Shown here: piece by piece, positions 25,901-35,449 of the stretch
Numbering within the stretch: the first letter of the stretch is position 1
How the letters are laid out: each line of letters starts with the position of its first letter
From: Oxyruncus cristatus
Taxonomy: Eukaryota; Chordata; Aves; Passeriformes; Cotingidae
Reading direction: 5' to 3'
NCBI GenBank assembly: GCA_013399855.1
Contig: VXAY01001956.1
Location: 933,068-997,067 of the forward strand
DNA: 64,000 bases
Program-made: the position numbers and the translations under genes
Notes under the pieces: generated by a model
The model's input: the letters and a program-made list of their open reading frames with translations, nothing else
Databases searched by the model: none
What the model was told of the DNA's origin: nothing

Positions 25901-28329
25901 GACAATGTTTTAGCTATAACTCTCAGGCCATCAGATCACCTGAAACAACTCAGAATGAAAAAATGAGTGCAGCACAGCACTGAGTGTGCTGTCAGTGCTC
26001 TATAACAGATACACTACTTACTGAGCTGTGGTTTTGTTGTCATTGTCTGGCAGCAAGATCATTTGTTTTAATGACCTTCTGCCATCATGTGAAGGCAATA
26101 GCTCTTTTGATTGGACGTGTGGTAAAATTAAAGGCTAATTGGTATTCCACTGACAATATACAGTCGTGCCTGATTGTGCTGCTGACAAGATCTGATGGAT
26201 GCTGCTTCAGGTTCAAAGGAAATTAGTTCGACAGGAAAAAAAAACCAGCAGTGCCAGGTTTTCAAGTTATCTACTAGTGTTCTATTTCACAAGAGATATT
26301 ATACCATCCAAATTTAATACATACCAGCCAGAAGAAAACATAATAACAATAATCCTAAATATTACTGTGGCATCTGCCGCCTGTATGAGGTTACTTTAGT
26401 ATCACAGTTTTGAAACAAGCACACCTGAAAGCAGCAATAATTTAACATGAGTGAGGACATCAGAGTAACAGTTTGTCAAAACAGGCAAGTCTTGAGACAA
26501 ACAATGTCTTGTACTTCTAGAAATGTTACAAGAAGTCCTGAACGTTAGAGCTTGGCTGCTGGATAACTAGAAACTCTGCATGTGCTAAGTAGTTGCAGAG
26601 GTTAGCTTATCTAAAGTGTTAGAAGTGCTACATGCAGTTTTAGAGTTTATCTACTTAAGTACAGTTACTACAACACACGATCTATTCTGCAGAATGCAAA
26701 CAAGCAACTGTGGCATGTCCCAAGACCTACCCAACACACATGCTGCTATTTCTTTACAGAAAGTGCCAAGCAGAAATACAGCAATACCTTTAAGGTATAG
26801 ATTTTCCAGTTAACGTCTCCATCTGTGATCCAGGCTTTGCGTCAGAACAGGTTTACTTCAAAGATTACCTTAATGGCAGCCATTTTACTGATCAGAATTT
26901 AAGCTTACATTATTCATAAAGAGAGCCTTTTAAAATGGCATGGGAATGCTAGATCCAGAATGAAGAATGTAAATAAGCAGGCTTAGATTCTGAGATGCTA
27001 AGTGTTCATTAACTTCAGTAATTTCAGAGACATTTGGCTTTGAAAACTTTGATTTTAAACTTGGGTTTAGAAAGACAACTTTCCAAATGCATGCCTTCCA
27101 ATTATCTTCTGTATCCAGCAGAGAACCTAAAATACAGCTAAAACTGCTGTGCTCACACACGCTTTTTGAATCCAGCTTTTAACTGTCCTAGCCTTCCAAA
27201 GCAATCTGAATTCCAAAACCTTATTCCAACAGTTGATTAAACAGCTACGGCTTCCATTATTACAATCTATTTTCAAAATACACAAACCACAGTGGCATCA
27301 TTTTTCTGTTAGGACAAAGCAAGTCAGGGTGCAAAAAAGGAGCAGGCTGTGTCAGAGGGAAAGGTGGCCAGCCATATATCCAGTCCTGCGTTCAGGCCAA
27401 ATGAAAGAGCCACAGCAGAGGTCACCCCAGTGCAACATTCCTTTGAAAAGACACTGCACCTAAAACTGCAGAGAATATGCTGCTACCATGAACATCATTC
27501 TTCACCATGAATTTTCTTGTCCTAAGTGAATGTTGCATTGTTGGCTTAGACAGGCTTCACAGAAGTGAAGGTAATGAGTGTCAAAAAGCCCAGCGTTTTC
27601 CCAGTAAGATTTGCAGCCTGCCTCTGCTGACCGAGTCAGGGCACTTGAGATTCAGGCTTCTATTTATGCAATCAAACATGGAACAAAGGAACAACCAAAT
27701 GAGGAAGCTATTGCTTCTGTGTTTTCTCAATATAACTTTTTCAAATTAAGTAAAAGCTGTTGATGGAAGAATTGCTACCCCTGTGTTTTAGACATACATA
27801 AAACATGCATGTTCTATGATGCAGCTTTGACAACTTTTAGAAGTAAATAAAAGCTCTAAGCTCCAAATGATAAACTGTACTCAGACACTTTGACTAGTAT
27901 ATTCCAGTGACACAAAGGAACAGAACTTCCATCCTGGGATACCTTGTAATTATGTTGTGAATTCTCCTGTGAAGATACATAATAACTTATAGTAATTTAA
28001 AAGCACGCCATGCACGAATAAATGCTGTTTTTCTCTTCCTTCAGCATCTTTCAGTCAATAGCATCCACAAGAACGTATAAAGCCATTGCATATTATTTTA
28101 TTGTGTATTTTGCATGTGTATATATAGCCTTGCTATATAACAAAGTGCATTGTTCTACAGTTCTCTCTGGAGTGTTTCCCTTTCCCCCCCCCCCGCCATT
28201 TTCTCCATATTCTTTTCTAGTATACTTTGCTGTTGCTTAAATCTTTTTCCTTCCCGAAAACTCAGCCTTTCTCTGTCTAGACCCAATACCCAAACAACAA
28301 TAATTATTAGAGGTTACCAAATCTTGTTG
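21189..28329. other. AT-rich non-coding stretch, no gene seen
   Basis: No exon or RNA gene was recognised in about 7 kb. It contains a TA/TATG microsatellite at 22859-22910, a T-tract near 24791, and a C-run near 28187 followed by nothing recognisable. Short frames on both strands are unremarkable. Confidence 0.55.
22859..22910. repeat. Compound (TA)n(TATG)n microsatellite
   Basis: An uninterrupted TA run of about 24 bases passes into about six TATG units. It is read directly and is likely length-polymorphic. Confidence 0.95.
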
Positions 28330-29690
28330 TCCAGTAGATGACAGGATGCCAGTAGCGAGCCTGAGCATGTTTTCTCAATAGCTGGAGGTGTACAGTGCAC
28401 ACACAGCCATCCCCACAGATACACAGACAAAAAACACAGCCTTAACACAATCACCAACAGCACCAGCACCCACAACACCATTCCCCTGTCTGGATGATGA
28501 GGATGAAAGCCTGTGAGCAAGGAACAAATACTCCATACAATAGTCCAGTGGTTGTTCATAGACACTCCATCTGTCCAGTAACCGACTGCTGGATCTTCTG
28601 GTGTCTTCAGTGGCTTGCACCTGGACATAAAAGCCCCTAAGGCCTGCACGCCCACACAGGTTGCTGGCTCCCAAACCCCCTGGAGCATGTGACACACACC
28701 CTCTGACTTTCTCTGGTAACTGGCCTTAAGCCATACCCAGCCCCTGAATGCCTTGATCTGACAGTCACCTCATGTACAAAGACATGTGCTACCAGGCTTT
28801 CTTACAGCTGGCCCCTGACCCCATGGGTCCTTCCCACAGCTGGCTTGGAGCTCCTAGTCCCTCCCACAGACCATGCCCAGGGTTTTCTGGTACCTCCAGT
28901 ACTTGGTTCCCAAACCTCTTACCTTACTAGCCTGCTAGTCCAGCTTCATGCTCATTAGTAATTACACACAGTGATGTACAGATCCACATAAGACACGTGT
29001 ACTCCAGTCTTTCCAGTTGCTGCCACTCCAGACACACGGATACCTATGACTGGGCATCTGTCCAGTTGCTGGCTCTCAGACCTACACACGCTCCAGTCTT
29101 TCCAGCTGCTGGTATCACAGAAGCATGGGCCCCTGTGACCGCTGGTCCCCTCTCCGTTCACTGGTACTTAGCTGTCCATCCACTGACAGACAGACCCTCA
29201 TCCATGCAAACAGTTACAAATGGACTTCAGCAACAAAGCTGGAAAAGCAGCAGTGATCAGGTGCTTACCAGCAGCCTTACAACTGGCCCCTATTGCTACC
29301 TCTTCCTTACCTTCTCATATTCATTCCTTCCCAAAACACCTTGATCCTCCTTTTCCCTACTGTGGTCCCTCCCCTAAATGTTTTATAATAAGTCTTGCAC
29401 AACACCAAGGATTTCTGAAGTCATTACGGGATGCAAGGGCAATGTCCCTCTCACGATGATATGGTATCTGTAGTAACCCAGAGAGCCTCTTCCATTAACT
29501 TGTCTGGTGAATTTCACACTTGGTCCTGAGGCTCATCATCCTCCTTTCACAGTCCCAGATCCAGATCAGGGTGTTCTTCCGGATGTTTTCCCAGTGATTT
29601 GGTCACTGGAGTTTCACCTCCTGTCACCACTCCTCTGTGCTCAGCCTGTGATCACATCATGCAGAGATTAACCAATTTTCTCTCTTATTG
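28330..29690. repeat. Unidentified GC-richer, repeat-like block with internal degenerate repeats
   Basis: Composition shifts to C/T/A-rich, G-poor sequence relative to the flanks. Internal phrases recur, e.g. CTCCAGTCTTTCCAG at 29002-29016 and 29091-29105 (89 bp apart), and 'GTCCAGTTGCTGGCTCTCAGACC' type sequence between them. Several related 'acagctgg' and 'tgctgg' phrases occur from 28660 onwards. This organisation resembles the tandem-rich U3 of an avian LTR in antisense orientation, but I cannot name a family or define both ends. The overlapping frames at 28314-28697 (minus) are not recognised. Confidence 0.5.
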
Positions 29691-32600
29691 TTACATTATC
29701 AAGCCCAGCTTAAAAATTTACAAATTATTTTCAAGATTGATATTCTAGATACATCATAAGCATTGAAGAACACAAAATACAATCAAAATTACTGAACACA
29801 AGAACCCCAACAGATCCAAATGGCAAAGCTTTTGCTTTATAAGTGCCTGTGATAACATTTGGAAATCCCTAGGGAGTTTTCCCAACGACTTCAATAACTG
29901 ATGGATCAGGCTAAAGGCAAAAGATGCTCTGTAGGGAAAAATAGCACAACTTTCATTTTTTATTTTTATTCTTTATCCTTTTATTCATTTTAGGGCTCAT
30001 TCTGTAGAAAGTATTTGCAACCAGGTCTAAATGGAAATGTCGTGACTATAGCCGTGATTTGTAAGAAAATGTAAGATACAAGTCGAAGCCCCACCCTGGC
30101 AGTTAGTGTTTCCCTGGATGTCTGTGCAGCTAAGCACAGCACAAAAGGATCTAATGCTCCTTCTGTGCAGCTTCCAAACAATTATTTCTTCTGTTAAAAC
30201 CTCTCTGTTTCAGAGAGGTCTTCGGAAAAGAATTTGTTGACATGAGAATGAGCCACTGAAGAGAGACAGGAGTGCAGGAGAAGGTCCTGGAGTTTCTTAA
30301 GTAAGGGCTTAGGTACTGCTTGTTAGCATCTCTGTTGAGAGACATATATTTATATGTATTTTGTTACTTAAGAAACAACTGCTCTGTTCATGTGCTAATT
30401 AAAAAACCCCAAAACCTCCAGAGCTCAATTTGTAGGCTGCTAAAAATCTGCAGCCATTCAGCAGACACAGCCAGTAAAACTATTTTTCTCCAGACAGAAT
30501 TCTAAGTATTTTAAAAACCATCACAGAACGCACACACAAACTAAGGACATTGCTACATTAAAATATATCTTTAAGACTTAGAATATAATAACATCAAATA
30601 TGCAATTGCTAACTAGTTGTTCAGTATGGTATTGGAGAGAGGAACTTTTTGGAAGAATAACAGAAGGAACTGCTGATTCAGGGATTTCCTTACAATTGTG
30701 GAATGCTGTTAATAGAATAAAAGGATTACTGGAGATTCTAAAGAAAAATAAGGGAGTTTTGCATGAGGCTACACCGGTCCATAAATTGTGTGGTAGCAGC
30801 TCTGCAGCTTAAAACAAATTTTTGGTTTTTAACTTTCAGAGTTTTCATTTATATATTTAGTATTTCTAATCACATAGCTGTTCTCAATTAAAACGCAAGC
30901 AAATATAAAACCTTCCAAATCTCAGGAAACTTTTAGGGATGGAAGCTTAGAAGGACCACAGAAGAGTGGCCCTCAGCATTGTGCTCAGGGCCACTTCTCT
31001 GCTCACTAATTCATCATCGCCTTTGTTAAGTGCGTAACGTTGGGCTCATACAACACAGTTGTGATAAAGCCACGCAAAGAGACTAGAACTGGACGAACAG
31101 CCAGCTCCCTGCTGGTTCCAAACCCCTACATTTTTAAACCATTTGCACTGGTTCATACTCAGCAAAGCAAACAAGAAATTTTTTGGGCAACTCCAGTCAG
31201 AGAGGCAGTTAACAGGTGGTTGTATTTCATAAACTTTTCCACTCCCATCCTCTTCTTCCTCATCCATTTCTTTTCAATGCTGAAAAGGCTGTCACCTCCT
31301 AAAAAGCCCCTATGAACAGGAAAAAAATAACCAGAAATCCCAACAAAGGTGTTCTTTTCAATTCCAAACATACTCTTTTAGGAACAGAGGCCTGGAGCTA
31401 CATATTGTCATTAAGTCTCATGATGAATTAAGACAGCAATCAAACTGCTTCCTGGTTTGCTCTCTGCTGACTCTCTAAATAATGTTTCCCATTTGTCCAC
31501 AGGTTAAGAGTTTTTTATACATTCATTAAACCATCCACAAGAGTCACCAAGACCTTTGTTTTATCTGATCACAGCTACTCCAGAACTCATGGTTGGACTA
31601 AGACATGGCCAACACAAAGGGCAAAAATGACTGAAGGGCTTTAATTTTACCATGAGATAAACTTACTGAGATAATTCAGGTACCGTAAAACAGACCTGAC
31701 ATCAAGTTTTACTGCAAATAAGTTTTTTAGGTGAATTGTTTTTACCAGCATGGGTTCTTTTCGCCTACCTGATGTGTGTTAGCTACTCAAATTAAACTAA
31801 AATAAAAAATAGCATTTTAGCACTGAAGACCAATTCTGTGTGACCTAAGCTCTGGCACTTAGGTCTGTACATGACCTTGACAAGATGTGAGAGGAAACTG
31901 CAGATTTTACACAATGAAACAGAAAGAGAGAGTGGATGGATTCAAGAGGCTAGAAAAACAGGCTTCATCATTTAGCAGCTGTAATTTGAAAATATTAAAA
32001 AAAAAAAATTCATTTACCCCAATCAAATGCCTAACAAAGCATCTTAGGCATAAATGTTCTGTTACTGAAATATTACTAAGGCATCTGGTAAATAGTATAC
32101 CTGAAAAATTAATTAGCGTTAAACAAAAAAAGCCCCCCACTCCTGCATTTTATAACCTCCCTCTCTTCCTCCAAGGGAAAAGAAAAAAAAAGAGGTTGAG
32201 GAACAGAGTTTTTTTTCAATGCTTCAAAAGTGACTGCACAGAACAAATCCATAACCTTCTGACATGCTGCTGTTTCTGGAGTTGTTCACAATGCATATTT
32301 CCCTTCTGTCCTTCAGTCGGCTGAACTCCCAAAACAAAGAGGTTTAGTTCAGTCAGAGAGTTGGAGGTATTAGGCATAAAAAAGATAGATCTGTCACCTC
32401 CTGACTGGTGAACAAGGTCAAGAATGCAGACAGCAGAAGGGAAAAGATGGTCGAGAACAGTTTGGATGTTAAGTTTAAGTCACTGGCATAACATTTAGGA
32501 GTCATTGGTAAAGCCAGATCCTACAGCAGGATTCAATGTTGCTTTCACACTCCAGTACGCTGAAAAACCTTGGCAACTGATCACACAAGAGGCCAAATTC

Positions 32601-33290
32601 CAGAGCCAGCTGGGATGGGTAAGCACAACTGCACCCACTTTACTAGCAATATTAATCATGTGATGGTAGAATGTAAAACTCTGGAAATGGTGGAGGAGTA
32701 AAGAGGAAATGTAAAAGAGCCTATGCCAGGGATACACAGTGGTGAAGGGAGTAAGAAAAGTGGTACAGCAAAGCAATGTTTGAAAAATTGAGTATGCCTA
32801 TTCAGAAGAAAGCAAAATGTTTTTAGCAAGTTTCAAGCCTTTCTCCGAGGTGTCCGCAGTCCTTTCTTACAGTGTCTTTGTCCACTCGTGCAAAGACCGC
32901 AGTTTTCTTCTGCCAGATCGTTAATTACAATTGCAGTTCGACCAAAGAGGGCTCACCGCCATGGCCTCGTGGATGCCAACAAACCTCGACATCGCCTGCC
33001 ATTTATCTGCACACCTTGTTTACAACCAGTCAGCCCACTTCCAGCCCTTGCTTGCCTGCACACGTACTCTTTGAAACTCGGAGTCCGCGTACAAACCCTT
33101 TCCAAGCCCCCAAGGGATGCTACCACACCCAGCACCATCACCCAAACCGCCGCTGCCAGCCCAGAACAACTCGTATTTTCTGGGAGGAACCTCTCTCACT
33201 CTCATCCTTTAAACTCTTTGGGGAGCGCTTCACACTTCGCACGGAACCCCGATCTCCCAAACAACACCAAATCCACATTTCAGTGCTCTC
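29691..33290. other. Non-coding stretch left of the SLC39A6 promoter
   Basis: No recognised gene. The + strand frame at 31887-32324 (145 codons) is lysine- and cysteine-rich and matches nothing I know. From about 32880 GC content rises towards the promoter island. Two overlapping + strand frames there (32872-33294 and 32888-33298) share the same DNA in different phases, which argues that both are chance. No ELP2-like WD40 exon, the human divergent neighbour of SLC39A6, was seen on the minus strand. Confidence 0.5.
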
Positions 33291-33357
33291 GTAAATAACG
33301 ACCCCCCTCGGGATTCAGCCTTCCTCCCGGGCCACCTCCTCCGTGCTGCTGACTCTT

Positions 33358-33901
33358 CTCCCGCTCTGCCCTTCCCCAGCCCGCACGGTTCCTCCCGGGC
33401 TCTCTCTCCCGCTCTGCCCTTCCCCAGCCCGCACGGTTCCTCCCGGGCTCTCTCTCCCGCTCTGCCCTTCCCCAGCCCGCACGGTTCCTCCTGGGCTCTC
33501 TCTCCCGCTCTGCCCTTCCCCAGCCCGCACGGTTCCTCCTGGGCTCTCTCTCCCGCTCTGCCCTTCCCCAGCCCGCACGGTTCCTCCTGGGCTCTCTCTC
33601 CCGCTCTGCCCTTCCCCAGCCCGCACGGTTCCTCCTGGGCTCTCTCTCCCGCTCTGCCCTTCCCCAGCCCGCACGGTTCCTCCTGGGCTCTCTCTCCCGC
33701 TCTGCCCTTCCCCAGCCCGCACGGTTCCTCCTGGGCTCTCTCTCCCGCTCTGCCCTTCCCCAGCCCGCACGGTTCCTCCTGGGCTCTCTCTCCCGCTCTG
33801 CCCTTCCCCAGCCCGCACGGTTCCTCCTGGGCTCTCTCTCCCGCTCTGCCCTTCCCCAGCCCGCACGGTTCCTCCTGGGCTCTCTCTCCCGCTCTGCCCT
33901 T
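33358..33901. repeat. 48-bp GC-rich minisatellite, about 11 copies
   Basis: A 48-bp unit is repeated about 11.3 times with almost no divergence. The first two copies read TCCTCCCGGG where the other nine read TCCTCCTGGG, giving two sub-types in blocks. Because 48 is a multiple of 3, the array keeps reading frames open on both strands; the resulting 16-residue repeats are an artefact. On the minus strand each unit contains GGG-CT-GGGG-AA-GGG-CAGAGC-GGG, a canonical G-quadruplex motif. The array stops at an N (33902), so the true copy number may be higher. Confidence 0.95.
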
Positions 33902-33902
33902 N

Positions 33903-34330
33903 AGCGCGGCGCGGCCGGCGCGGGCGGGCAGCGGCGGCAGGGCTCAGCCCGTCCCGGCGGCGGGCCAGGTAACCTCTGTCTTCTTTTNTGGCCCCCGTAG
34001 CCCCGTACAGAGCCCCGGAGCAGCTCTCCCAGGGCACCGGCGGCACACGGAGGCGGCATATGCCGGACCCTCGCGGCGGCTCCAGCGGGTGTGGAAGCGC
34101 CGGCTCCGCCACCCCCACGTGACTCCCGCGCCCTCCGCCGCTNNNNNNNNNNNNNNNNNNNNNNNNNNNNNNNNNNNNNNNNNNNNNNNNNNNNNNNNNN
34201 NNNNNNNNNNNNNNGCCCGGGCCCCGCCGCAGCGCGGCGCTCAGTGCCAGTGCCGTCCGTCCGGCGTTGGCAGCGGGGACCGTGAGCGCGGGCGCGGCTC
34301 CTGCGGGTCGCGGAACCACGGAGCGGGTCA
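33903..34330 (+). promoter_or_regulatory. SLC39A6: CpG-rich island, likely SLC39A6 promoter and non-coding exon 1 (contains assembly gap)
   Basis: CpG-dense sequence lies 1.2-1.6 kb upstream of the SLC39A6 start-codon exon, which itself begins with a splice acceptor (35448-35449), so a non-coding first exon must lie upstream. Two donor-like sites are candidates: CAG|GTAACC at 33968/33969 and ACC|GTGAGC at 34281/34282. A 72-N gap at 34143-34214 and an N at 33988 hide part of the island. The transcription start cannot be placed from sequence alone. Confidence 0.6.
34143..34214. other. Assembly gap (72 N)
   Basis: A run of unresolved bases inside the CpG island. Isolated Ns also occur at 33902, 33988 and 54867, all in or beside GC-rich or homopolymer sequence. 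Confidence 1.
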
Positions 34331-34339
34331 GGTCGGGAG

Positions 34340-34665
34340 GAGCAGCCGTGGAGCATCTGGTCCAGCCGGGCCGTCCTTGCGCACATGGCGCAGGATGGCG
34401 TCCAGGTGGTTCCTGAGTGTCTCCAGCGAGGGAGACTGCACAACCTCTCAGGGCAGCCTCTTCCAGTGCGCGGTCACCCGCACAGTAAATAAGGCTTTCG
34501 TCATGTTCTGGTGGTACTCCCTGTGCATCAGTTCCTGCCCATTCATTGCCTCTTGTCCTGTTGCTAGGCACCACCGAGAAGAGTCTGGATCCGTCCTCTT
34601 GGCACTGCTCCTTCAGATGCTCATAGACATTGATGAGGTCACCTCTCAGCCATCCCTCTCCGCCG
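34340..34665 (-). mobile_element. CR1 LINE fragment (antisense), in SLC39A6 5' region
   Basis: Reverse complement of the CR1 3' half: 'CAGGTGGTTCCTGAGTGTCT' near 34405, a 'CAGCCTCTTCCAGTGC' block near 34452, 'GCACCACCGAGAAGAGTCTG' near 34568 and a 'TTGATGAGGTCACCTCTCAG' block near 34630. It sits immediately downstream of the CpG island, within what should be intron 1 of SLC39A6. Confidence 0.9.
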
Positions 34666-35449
34666 GCGGTGTGGGGTTTTTAAGGCTGAATATAATCTTT
34701 TTGGAAACTCTGAGGTTCTCAGCGTTAGGTTATGTTCTCAGTGTCTCTCTGGAAAAGAGCTGAGGCAGCCCTTGGGCGTAGCCCTGCACGCAGCCTTTCT
34801 GGAGTATTTATGAGTATTTATGGAATGAAACACACAAACGCTTGTAAGCGTCTGGTCCACAGCAATAGTCTGCCTGCCTCGTGAAAGGAGCCATGTGGCA
34901 GTAATGTTAAAACACAGATATAACATGACAGCATAAAAAATGCATTTTTGTGGAGTGGTGGAAGCACTCACACAGCTGGTTTGCCAAAGCCTCCAGGAAA
35001 TCCAGTGATTAAAGGTTGGGAATTTCGATTTTTAAGTAGGAGCATATAATTTATGCTACTTATTCGTTGCTAAGAGGGAAATTATAGGGCTTTTTCTAAG
35101 CATGAGAAAACCCTAACCTAGAACTGAGTTGGTGCACCCTTGAGGGCTCATATTGTTTAGCCAGCATTAGCAGTGACTCAGGCAAAGCTAAACAAGGGTA
35201 AGCTTGCACCTGGAGAGGTGTTTATGGCCAGTGACCTCACTGTGGTATGCAGCTTCATCTCCTGTTGCCTGAGGCCACACATCTGGGAAAAGTGCTGAAT
35301 GCATAAATCTCTCTCCCTGCATTGATACTTTGAGCAGGGTTTGATTTTGTTGTGTTTTGGTTTTTTTTTTAAGCAAATTATGAACTAGCATTACAGAGGA
35401 AGATGTGATTGGTTCTATGCAAACTGTTAAATTTTTCCTCTTTTTGTAG

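Noticed and set aside
28314..28697. 127- and 106-codon minus-strand frames
   Set aside because: They overlap each other in different phases within the repeat-like block; no known domain.
31887..32324. 145-codon + strand frame, the longest in the left half
   Set aside because: Lys-rich from A-tracts and unrecognised, with a competing minus-strand frame; no promoter or splice support.
32872..33298. Two overlapping + strand frames of 140 and 136 codons upstream of the promoter
   Set aside because: Two phases of the same GC-rising DNA cannot both be real, and neither shows homology. ELP2, the human divergent neighbour, was looked for on the minus strand and not found.
33358..33901. Regular repeats resembling a CRISPR array
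   Set aside because: Units are head-to-tail with no variable spacers, in a vertebrate CpG island; it is a minisatellite.
33280..34574. Long open frames on the minus strand (up to about 419 codons) and on the plus strand (209 codons) with 16-residue repeats
   Set aside because: They exist only because the 48-bp minisatellite unit is a multiple of three and lacks stops in several phases on both strands; they also run through Ns and the gap.
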